Source: Nitrospirota bacterium (GTDB lineage: Bacteria; Nitrospirota; Thermodesulfovibrionia; UBA6902; BMS3Bbin08). From it: a DNA stretch of 14,133 nt. Below the pieces are notes generated by a model that had not been told where the DNA came from, made no database searches, and saw only the letters and a program-made list of their open reading frames with translations. The translations under genes and the position numbers were made by a program. Of this stretch, positions 1 to 5,799 are shown piece by piece. The number at the start of each line of letters is the position of its first letter. Positions within the stretch are counted from its first letter, which is position 1. The DNA lies in assembly GCA_030637135.1 (NCBI GenBank), contig DAOVVO010000023.1, forward strand, positions 1 to 14,133, in the 5' to 3' direction.

Positions 1-207
1 AGGATGCAGGAAGAAATAGCAGACCTCAAAGGAGTAAGAAAACATTTTAAAGAAGAGGTTCGACAACTCATTGAGAATCATCTCAAGATTTTAGACCGTC
101 TTGAGGACACGGATTCGGAGCATACGGAAAATCAGAAAATAGATGACAATGGTAATAATAAAAGATTATTAGAACTTAAAAACTCACAAATAATGGAAAT
201 AGATTAA
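1..207 (+). CDS. DivIVA-like coiled-coil protein, C-terminal fragment (partial)
   Basis: The reading frame is already open at base 1, so this is the 3' end of a gene that starts outside the window; the ATG at base 4 is probably internal. The visible residues begin with a charged amphipathic helix (EEIADLKGVRKHFKEEVRQL, then IENHLKILDRLE) and end in a polar, Asn/Lys-rich tail. That helix resembles the C-terminal end of bacterial DivIVA-domain proteins, which act in cell division and polar or septal organisation through coiled-coil oligomers. The diagnostic N-terminal DivIVA membrane-binding part is not visible, so the family assignment rests on a short low-complexity helix and could be wrong; any coiled-coil protein is possible. 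The stop is followed by 77 bases before the next gene. Confidence 0.55.
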   Translation, partial: RMQEEIADLKGVRKHFKEEVRQLIENHLKILDRLEDTDSEHTENQKIDDNGNNKRLLELKNSQIMEID

Positions 208-284
208 CTTGTTTAATCAATTCACAATGTTTATGGCTGTATTATATATTTCATACTTCAATAGGATTGAGGAGGTAACTATAT

Positions 285-773
285 ATGTCATGGACATGTC
301 TGTCATGTGGCCGTCAAAGTAATGAACCATTAGATACATGTATGTGTGGCCATCACCTTGACGAATCTTGGCTCACGGAAAACGAGGAAAGAGATACGGG
401 AACAACAACGGTTGAAATGCCAGATAAGCCTCTTAATTCAAATGTTGAAGGAGACATTATAAAAGCAATAGATTCATGGGTGTTTACTTTTTCTGAATCG
501 GATAAATGTATCTGTATAGGAACACCTGCTCTTCAATCTTTCAAGTTAAAGCTTACTCTGGATGACCTGGAGGAATTACTGGAATTTGTGTATCGGAAAA
601 CCGGCAAAGAAAAAACAACGAGAAAACTCAAGCTTTCAGCAGACGAGATGCCTGCCTTGATTGAAAAAGTCTCTAGATTGATTGAAGATAAAAAATCAAA
701 GGTGCCCATCAAGTTCACAAATAATGAATTAAAAGAAATGGCTAATTTGATTAATAAGAAACTAAAGGGATGA
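285..773 (+). CDS. Hypothetical protein with N-terminal zinc ribbon
   Basis: This 162-residue protein has no family I recognise. The N-terminus holds a compact treble-clef or zinc-ribbon-like cluster: Cys5, Cys8, Cys19 and Cys21 (CLSCGR...CMCGHH), with a His pair just after it that could contribute. Residues 25-55 are polar and probably disordered. Residues 56-162 look like a mixed alpha/beta domain with acidic and lysine-rich helices (LTLDDLEELLEFVYRKTGKE and FTNNELKEMANLINKKLKG); a second CIC pair sits near residue 74. There is no signal peptide or membrane segment, so it is probably cytoplasmic. The ATG is well supported by a Shine-Dalgarno sequence, TTGAGGAGGT at 267-276, eight bases upstream. 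It might bind nucleic acid or protein partners; that is inference from the zinc ribbon only. Confidence 0.8.
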   Translation: MSWTCLSCGRQSNEPLDTCMCGHHLDESWLTENEERDTGTTTVEMPDKPLNSNVEGDIIKAIDSWVFTFSESDKCICIGTPALQSFKLKLTLDDLEELLEFVYRKTGKEKTTRKLKLSADEMPALIEKVSRLIEDKKSKVPIKFTNNELKEMANLINKKLKG

Positions 774-879
774 CCAGCGTTTCTTTATCTCTTGTTTTCC
801 GCAAGAATTCACGATACAATGTTCCATGTTTTAAGGCAGTCTCCTGAGTCTGTAATAAAAACAGTTCGGAAACAACTCA

Positions 880-1710
880 ATGAACTCGACTAAACGTGCT
901 TTTTCTATCTTTATTGTAATCGCTGTAATGGTTTTATGGTCACTTGTTTCAACACATACTTCATATAGCGCTTCTGTTACTGATATTGTGGAAAATGCGA
1001 GCCCCGGTATAGTGTTAATTGTTACTTATGATAATACCGGTGCAGAAAGTAGAACAGGCAGCGGCTTTTTCATTGACGGAGAAGGAAGAATCATGACGAA
1101 TGCTCTTGTTATTAAGGATGCATTTTCAGCAAAAGTATTGAGCGAATCAAACTATTACAATAATGTTTCTATTCTCAACATTGACGAGGGTCTTGACCTT
1201 GCACTCATACGAGTCAGAGCCAGAAAAGAGAGTCATCTTGAATTTGATTTTGAGTATAAAATAAAGGATGGTGAGAAGGTTGTTGCTGTTGGCAGACCCT
1301 TTGGTCTAAAAAAAACCGTTTTGGAGGGCTTAGTTAGTGATATACATAACATTGGAGAGTCATTGGAATATATTCAGACCAATATTCCGGTATCATTTTT
1401 TCACACCAGTAGTGACGGTCCATTATTAAATATGGATGGAAAGGTAATCGGGGTTACCACTTCAACGATTTCTGAGGGTCAGACCCTTAACGCAGTAAGT
1501 CTACACTCAATTAAACCGTTTCTTCTGAAGCCGGGCACGGTAAAAAACCTTTATCCTGTGGGATCCAAAGACTGGTTTCAGTGGTTTACAAAGTGGTTAT
1601 TTATTACATTTTTTGAAAAGGGATCATGGCTCATAATTACTATTATCGTTGTGATTGTAGCACTCGTATATTTAATTCAATTCTTATATGGTAAGATGAA
1701 AAACATATAA
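880..1710 (+). CDS. HtrA/DegP-like trypsin-fold protein, probable pseudoprotease, membrane-anchored
   Basis: This 276-residue protein has an N-terminal hydrophobic signal or anchor (about residues 8-28), a trypsin-like chymotrypsin-fold domain (about 32-215) and a C-terminal membrane helix (about 248-270), so the domain most likely lies outside the cytoplasm. HtrA landmarks are clear: TGSGFFIDGEGRIMTN, DEGLDLALIRV, AVGRPFGL and DGPLLNMDGKVIGVT. The catalytic His of the usual TNxHV motif is replaced by Leu76 (TNALV), while the Asp (Asp106) is kept. The GNSGGP active-site loop has become TSSDGP, keeping a candidate Ser178 but losing the Gly-Asn before it. No PDZ domain follows. A classical triad is therefore impossible, and a binding or scaffold role is more likely than proteolysis. 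The ATG has only a weak ribosome binding site, but an in-frame stop at 856-858 rules out a more distant start. Confidence 0.8.
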   Translation: MNSTKRAFSIFIVIAVMVLWSLVSTHTSYSASVTDIVENASPGIVLIVTYDNTGAESRTGSGFFIDGEGRIMTNALVIKDAFSAKVLSESNYYNNVSILNIDEGLDLALIRVRARKESHLEFDFEYKIKDGEKVVAVGRPFGLKKTVLEGLVSDIHNIGESLEYIQTNIPVSFFHTSSDGPLLNMDGKVIGVTTSTISEGQTLNAVSLHSIKPFLLKPGTVKNLYPVGSKDWFQWFTKWLFITFFEKGSWLIITIIVVIVALVYLIQFLYGKMKNI

Positions 1711-1864
1711 TGCACACGTAATATTCATAAACATTGGATGTGATAATGCCATACCTTTTTTATCTACTTAAATCACAATTATTATACTTCAGACCGTAAC
1801 AAAAGAATCACGCTGTTTCCTCGTAACACACTCTTCTTCTCTTCTTAAAGATACTTTTTCTAAA

Positions 1865-1912
1865 AATACCCTGTGATTTATATCACATAAATTCCTATGC
1901 TATCAGGGTATT
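1865..1912. repeat. Nested inverted repeat, AATACCCTG...CAGGGTATT
   Basis: A perfect 9-bp inverted repeat lies at 1865-1873 (AATACCCTG) and 1904-1912 (CAGGGTATT). Its left arm overlaps the first two bases of the CRP-type palindrome at 1872-1887, so the two structures are nested. It could form a long-loop hairpin in RNA or be two half-sites bound by a regulator. No run of T follows immediately, so it is not a good intrinsic terminator for the upstream HtrA-like gene. Confidence 0.5.
1872..1887. promoter_or_regulatory. CRP/FNR-superfamily operator (CRP- or HcpR-type palindrome)
   Basis: The sequence TGTGATTTATATCACA is a perfect dyad with half-sites TGTGA and TCACA spaced by six bases. That is the consensus of CRP-type regulators and is very close to the HcpR consensus described in sulfate reducers and related anaerobes (TTGTGA-N6-TCACAA). 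It lies 290 bases upstream of the lysC start and 162 bases after the stop of the HtrA-like gene, in the longest AT-rich non-coding stretch nearby. The seen part is the palindrome; which regulator binds and which gene responds are inference. If it works from a class I or II position, transcription would start around 1920-1945 and run into lysC through a repeat-bearing leader. Confidence 0.5.
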
Positions 1913-1979
1913 GTTTAATAATATATGTTCACTTTATATCAAAATTTGGGTATAGCACATGAGTATACAGTCCTTTGAT

Positions 1980-2141
1980 ACATTCGACCGGCATTCAACC
2001 CCTACCTTTTATGGAAGGGGTAATAAAGGTGCCGCTCAGTATGGCTTCGACTGAGCTCAGCCGAATGTCCAACCCTGAGCAAACCACGACTGCTTGCCCT
2101 GAGCTAAGTCGAAGGGTTAAGTCGGGGACAGTCGAATGGGT
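1980..2141. repeat. Dispersed palindromic repeat cluster (cttcgactgagctcag / ccctgagc-tcgaaggg type)
   Basis: The block opens with CATTCGAC (1981-1988) and closes with its inverse GTCGAATG (2131-2138). Inside are a hairpin, ACCCCT (1998-2003) with AGGGGT (2016-2021); a near-perfect 20-bp palindrome, TTCGACTGAGCTCAGCCGAA (2046-2065, one mismatch pair); and AACCCT (2071-2076) with AGGGTT (2113-2118) enclosing CCCTGAGCTAAGTCGAAGGG (2097-2116). The last two resemble small palindromic units scattered between genes in many environmental bacterial genomes. Base composition is visibly more GC-rich than the flanks. It sits directly in the leader of lysC, ending 36 bases before the start codon. Confidence 0.7.
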
Positions 2142-2176
2142 TGATAAGCCGTGAATGTTAGAAAAGGTGATATAAA

Positions 2177-3397
2177 GTGGCGTTACTAGTTCAAAAATAC
2201 GGCGGTACGTCTGTTGCAAATGCGAATCGTATCAAAGAAGTTGCTGAAAGGGTTGTTTCAACAGTAAAGCAAGGCAATAAAGTCATTGTCGTTGTTTCTG
2301 CTATGGCAGGTGAGACTGATAAACTGACAAAACTTTCCAGCAAAATAACAGACACACCTGATGAAAGAGAAATGGACCTCCTCCTTTCGTCAGGTGAACG
2401 CATAACCAGTGCCCTTACTGCCATGGCTATCCAGAGGCTCGGATTTAAAGCAATGAGTTTTACGGGCAGACAGGTTGGTATTATAACTGACAGCACACAT
2501 ACAAAGGCAATGATTGAGCGTGTCGACGCTGACAGACTGGTGAGAGCTATCCAAGAAGATAAAATTCCTGTTGTAGCAGGCTTTCAGGGTATCAATGAGT
2601 TTTCCGATGTCACAACGCTCGGTAGAGGCGGTTCTGACATAACCGCTGTTGCAATAGCTGCTGCACTTAAAGCAGATCTCTGTGAAATATATACAGACGT
2701 AGAAGGGGTTTACACAACTGACCCTAAGATATTCAAGAAAGCAAAAAAGATGGAAAAAATTTCCTATGATGAAATGCTTGAGATGGCAAGTTTAGGAGCT
2801 AAAGTTCTTCATGGGCGTTCAGTGGAATTCGCAAAAAAATACAATGTGCCTCTTGTAGTTCGTTCAAGCTTTAACAAAACTCCGGGAACCCTCGTTATAA
2901 AGGAGGATAAAGATATGGAAAAAATCGTTGTCTCAGGAGTCGCAGCCGATAAGAACCAGGCAAGAATAACTATTATGGGAGTAGCTGATACGCCGGGAAT
3001 TGCAGCGAATCTTTTTAATGCAATTGCTGACGAAAATATTATTATTGATATGATTGTTCAGAATATAAGTAGCGATACCAAGGCAACAGACATTTCCTTT
3101 ACCGTTTCAAGGGCAGACTGCAAAAAGGCATTTGAGATAACCAGGAAAGTATCTGATAAGCTCGGTGCAAAAGGTGTTAACATGAACCGTGACCTTGCAA
3201 AGATCTCTATTGTCGGCGTTGGGATGGTTTCTCACTTTGGAGTTGCCGCTTCAATGTTCGACACCCTTGCCAAACATGGCGTTAATATAATGATGATTAG
3301 TACGTCTGAGATTAAAATTTCATGTGTTATTGATGTTAAACATACAGAAACTGCGGTAAGAGCGTTACATAAGGCTTTTAATCTTGAAAATATTTAA
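2177..3397 (+). CDS. lysC: Aspartate kinase (monofunctional, LysC type)
   Basis: It phosphorylates L-aspartate with ATP to 4-phospho-aspartate, the committed cytoplasmic step towards lysine or diaminopimelate, threonine, methionine and isoleucine. The 406-residue length fits the monofunctional class with tandem ACT domains. Family motifs are KYGGTSVAN at residues 7-15, the FTGRQVGIITDSTHTKA substrate loop, GFQGINEFSDVTTLGRGGSD and DVEGVYTTDPK in the amino-acid kinase domain (about 1-235). ACT domain 1 follows (about 263-340, with DMIVQNIS, the effector-binding strand) and ACT domain 2 (about 345-406, VGVGMVSHFGVAASMF). Feedback inhibition by lysine and/or threonine is expected from the family. 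The GTG start is chosen because AAAAGGTGA lies seven bases upstream and the protein begins exactly as its relatives do. cimA follows 44 bases downstream, probably in the same transcript. An internal start for a beta subunit is listed separately. Confidence 0.96.
   Translation: MALLVQKYGGTSVANANRIKEVAERVVSTVKQGNKVIVVVSAMAGETDKLTKLSSKITDTPDEREMDLLLSSGERITSALTAMAIQRLGFKAMSFTGRQVGIITDSTHTKAMIERVDADRLVRAIQEDKIPVVAGFQGINEFSDVTTLGRGGSDITAVAIAAALKADLCEIYTDVEGVYTTDPKIFKKAKKMEKISYDEMLEMASLGAKVLHGRSVEFAKKYNVPLVVRSSFNKTPGTLVIKEDKDMEKIVVSGVAADKNQARITIMGVADTPGIAANLFNAIADENIIIDMIVQNISSDTKATDISFTVSRADCKKAFEITRKVSDKLGAKGVNMNRDLAKISIVGVGMVSHFGVAASMFDTLAKHGVNIMMISTSEIKISCVIDVKHTETAVRALHKAFNLENI
2899..2917 (+). 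promoter_or_regulatory. Internal ribosome binding site and in-frame start for a LysC beta subunit
   Basis: AAAGGAGG at 2899-2906 is a strong Shine-Dalgarno sequence, followed after eight bases by ATG at 2915-2917. This ATG is in frame with lysC (codon 247) and would give a 160-residue product, beginning MEKIVVSGVA, made only of the two ACT domains. Bacillus and Corynebacterium aspartate kinases make their beta subunit from an internal start at the same place and of about the same size. The coincidence of strong site, spacing, frame and domain boundary makes use likely, but it is not proven by sequence alone. Confidence 0.65.
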
Positions 3398-3441
3398 AAA
3401 TATTATAAAATTGATATATTAATGTGTTAAATTAATATCCC

Positions 3442-5004
3442 ATGCACAGAATAGAAATATATGATACAACTCTAAGAGATGGTGCTCAGTCTGAGGATAT
3501 TTCATTTTCTGTTGAGGATAAACTGAGAATCGCTGAAAAGCTTGATGAACTTGGTATTCATTATATCGAGGGTGGATGGCCGGGGGCCAATCCAAAAGAT
3601 TCCGAATTTTTTAAAAAAGCACGAAAACTCAGGTTAAAAAACTCCACGTTAGTTGCATTTGGTTCAACACACCATGCAAAACGTAAAGTCAATAACGATC
3701 CTAATATAAAAACACTGTTAGAGGCAGGAACCCCTGTAGTTACCATAGTCGGCAAGTCATGGGACTTCCATGTAAAAGAGGCATTAAGGATTTCACTGAC
3801 AGCTAATATCGATTTGATCAATAATTCTATTGCGTATCTAAAAAAAAGAGTTTCGAAAGTTTTCTTTGATGCTGAACATTTTTTTGATGGTTATAAGGTA
3901 AACCCTGAATATTCTCTCAAGACCTTGGAGGCAGCAGTTTCTGGTGGGGCTGACTGTCTGGTGCTCTGCGATTCAAATGGTGGTACCCTGCCTCAACATG
4001 TATCGAACATTTTAAAGAACATTATGGGTAAATTCAGGGTTCCTATAGCTATCCATGCTCATAATGATTCTGAGTGCGCTATTGCTAATTCTCTTGTGGC
4101 AGTAGAGCTTGGAGCATCTCAGATTCAGGGAACAATAAATGGATTGGGTGAAAGATGTGGCAATGCAAACCTGATATCAGTAATTCCAAACTTAAAGTTA
4201 AAACTTAAGTATGACTGTATAAGCAATGAACAATTAAGCAAATTAAAAGAGGTGTCACGATTTGTCACAGAGATTGCCAATATGAGACATTTCAAAAGAC
4301 AACCGTTTGTTGGTGAAAGCGCTTTTGCGCACAAAGGCGGCATTCATGTCAGTGCTGTACAGAGACATCCTGAGACATATGAACATATAAAACCTGAGCT
4401 TGTCGGAAATTATCAGAGGGTCCTCATATCTGATCTCAGCGGTAAAAGTAACATTATCAGGAAAATTAAAGAGTTCAACCTTAAGGTTGACCCTGATTCC
4501 CCCAAAGTAACACAGATAGTGAAAGAGATGAAAGAACTCGAAAATCAGGGATTTCAGTTTGAAGGAGCTGAGGCATCTTTTGAGCTTTTGATCAAAAAGA
4601 CCTTCCGGCTTCACAGAAAATTTTTTGACCTGATAGGCTTCAGGGTTATTATTGAAAAGAGGAAAGAGGGTGAAGTTCCCCTCAGTGAAGCAACTATTAT
4701 GCTCAAAGTTGAAAGAAAATTAGAACATACTGCTGCAACAGGTAACGGACCAGTAAATGCGCTCGATAATGCCCTTAGAAAGGCACTTGAGGGTTTCTAT
4801 CCCCAGCTAAAACAAGTTAAACTTATAGACTACAAAGTGAGGGTGCTGGCTGCTGGAAAGGGTACTTCTGCAAAAGTGAGGGTTTTAGTTGAATCAGGTG
4901 ATGATAGTCATAAATGGGGAACAGTTGGGGTGTCTGAAAATATAATCGAGGCTTCATGGCAAGCTCTCGTAGACAGTATTGAATATAAATTATTGAGAGG
5001 ATGA
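3442..5004 (+). CDS. cimA: (R)-citramalate synthase
   Basis: It condenses pyruvate with acetyl-CoA to (R)-citramalate, the first step of the threonine-independent route to 2-oxobutyrate and isoleucine. At 520 residues it has the usual length of CimA. The N-terminal HMGL-like TIM barrel shows the catalytic DTTLRDGAQ at residues 8-16, the GGWPGANPKD signature (44-53), which separates CimA from 2-isopropylmalate synthase, the metal-binding HAHND (205-209) and GTINGLGERCGNANL (230-244). A linker follows, and then a C-terminal LeuA-type dimer domain (about 395-520), which in relatives binds isoleucine for feedback control. The start is the ATG directly before the conserved IYDTTLRDG; no good Shine-Dalgarno sequence precedes it, so coupling to lysC translation or a leader is possible. 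Homocitrate or isopropylmalate synthase are less likely alternatives because of the signature motif. Confidence 0.95.
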   Translation: MHRIEIYDTTLRDGAQSEDISFSVEDKLRIAEKLDELGIHYIEGGWPGANPKDSEFFKKARKLRLKNSTLVAFGSTHHAKRKVNNDPNIKTLLEAGTPVVTIVGKSWDFHVKEALRISLTANIDLINNSIAYLKKRVSKVFFDAEHFFDGYKVNPEYSLKTLEAAVSGGADCLVLCDSNGGTLPQHVSNILKNIMGKFRVPIAIHAHNDSECAIANSLVAVELGASQIQGTINGLGERCGNANLISVIPNLKLKLKYDCISNEQLSKLKEVSRFVTEIANMRHFKRQPFVGESAFAHKGGIHVSAVQRHPETYEHIKPELVGNYQRVLISDLSGKSNIIRKIKEFNLKVDPDSPKVTQIVKEMKELENQGFQFEGAEASFELLIKKTFRLHRKFFDLIGFRVIIEKRKEGEVPLSEATIMLKVERKLEHTAATGNGPVNALDNALRKALEGFYPQLKQVKLIDYKVRVLAAGKGTSAKVRVLVESGDDSHKWGTVGVSENIIEASWQALVDSIEYKLLRG

Positions 5005-5019
5005 TATTACAGGGTTCAA

Positions 5020-5163
5020 GTCTACGACTCGTCTACGACGAGAGTAGAGGGGTCAAGGACGTAAAGCCCCTGTGGGGCAACGTCACTTTTCAGGAGCCAG
5101 GGTCTGAGCGACTCTCGGAATCGAGTTATACCGACTTCGGTCGAGTTGACTAAACTCAGACTC
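5020..5163. repeat. Palindrome-rich repeat cluster with three stem-loops
   Basis: Three structures follow in order. First, TCTAC (5021-5025) and CTCGTC (5028-5033) pair with GACGAG (5037-5042) and GTAGA (5044-5048), and this stem is built from two near-identical 11-base units. Second, GACG (5058-5061) and GCCCC (5066-5070) pair with GGGGC (5074-5078) and CGTC (5081-5084). Third, GTCTGAG (5102-5108) pairs with CTCAGAC (5155-5161), enclosing CGACTC (5109-5114) with GAGTTG (5144-5149) and the inner hairpins CTCGGAATCGAG and ACCGACTTCGGT. It starts 16 bases after the cimA stop and could be a dispersed repeat array or a structured RNA. The second hairpin might help end transcription, but its T-run is weak and late. 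Confidence 0.6.
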
Positions 5164-5248
5164 ATTTCGAGATACAAGAGCTGTAATTAATCTTTTTTAT
5201 AATTTTTTCACTCGTACCCTTGAATACTTATACCCATTTAGTAAGATT

Positions 5249-5680
5249 ATGATTGAAGAAACAGGAATAGTAACAAAAATAGATGGTGACATGGCAAAAG
5301 TTGCTGTACAGAAAAGAGGTGCATGCGAGGGTTGTGCAGCACGCGGGGTATGTGAAACGTCAGATGACGGGATGGAAATAGAGGCTATCAATTCAGTACA
5401 GGCACAAATAGGGCAAACAGTCAAAGTATCTATAAAACCGCAAACTTATCTTAAAGGAACGTTCTTTGTTTACGGAATTCCGTTAGTGGTTTTTATTATA
5501 GGAATCATTATTGGTAAAAATATAGGCGAGAAGTATTTCAAAACAATAAGTTCAGATATTGTATCTTTTATCGTAGGATTTTGTGTTCTTTTCATCAGTT
5601 TTGTTGTAGTAAAGGCGTGGAGTAAAAAGGCGGAAACAAAAGTAGAATATAAACCGATCATTGAAGAGATTCTTCAATAA
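5249..5680 (+). CDS. RseC/MucC-family (SoxR-reducing system type) membrane protein
   Basis: This 143-residue protein has the RseC/MucC layout: an N-terminal beta-rich cytoplasmic domain (1-65, starting EETGIVTKIDGDMAKVAVQK) with a cysteine motif CEGCAARGVC (Cys26, Cys29, Cys35), then two membrane helices (about 71-90 and 103-124) and a short charged tail. In enterobacteria RseC modulates sigma-E signalling and takes part with Rnf-type proteins in reducing SoxR; in anaerobes relatives often sit near Rnf or quinone-linked redox genes and their role is not settled. The three cysteines suggest binding of metal or an Fe-S cluster. No Rnf, SoxR or sigma-E gene is in this window, so the function is inferred from family only. 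The ATG has a weak ribosome binding site. It is separated from the EF-G-like gene by 119 AT-rich bases. Confidence 0.85.
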   Translation: MIEETGIVTKIDGDMAKVAVQKRGACEGCAARGVCETSDDGMEIEAINSVQAQIGQTVKVSIKPQTYLKGTFFVYGIPLVVFIIGIIIGKNIGEKYFKTISSDIVSFIVGFCVLFISFVVVKAWSKKAETKVEYKPIIEEILQ

Positions 5681-5799
5681 AAAAATAAAGAATCAACGTA
5701 TCAAAAGTCATATACTATGAAAAAAATATAATGTTATTGAAAAAAATTCTCATTTTACAATCAGACTTTGGATGTACAATTTATATAGAGGGGGATTGA

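Larger units (their letters stand above)
1711..2176. other. Gene-free intergenic region upstream of lysC
   Basis: I see no convincing gene in these 466 bases. Bases 1711-1860 are AT-rich and featureless to me, with a pyrimidine run near 1830-1845. Bases 1865-1912 hold nested palindromes, including a CRP-type site. Bases 1980-2141 hold a dispersed-repeat cluster. Bases 2162-2170 (AAAAGGTGA) are the ribosome binding site of lysC. AT-rich stretches around 1911-1940 could contain the promoter of lysC, but no hexamer pair is convincing. Confidence 0.7.

Noticed and set aside
1711..2176. tRNA or lysine riboswitch upstream of lysC
   Set aside because: I see no cloverleaf or TTC-arm signature, and none of the conserved lysine-riboswitch junction sequences; the structure present is explained by the repeats.
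1995..2219. Minus-strand open frame of 74 codons over the lysC leader
   Set aside because: It is the translation of the palindromic repeats (LRLSSGQAVV... and RLSSVEA are typical spurious peptides of this repeat type) and it runs into the lysC start.
5058..5090. Intrinsic terminator of cimA
   Set aside because: The GCCCC/GGGGC stem is good but the T-run comes late and is short; it is kept as part of the repeat cluster and not called a terminator.
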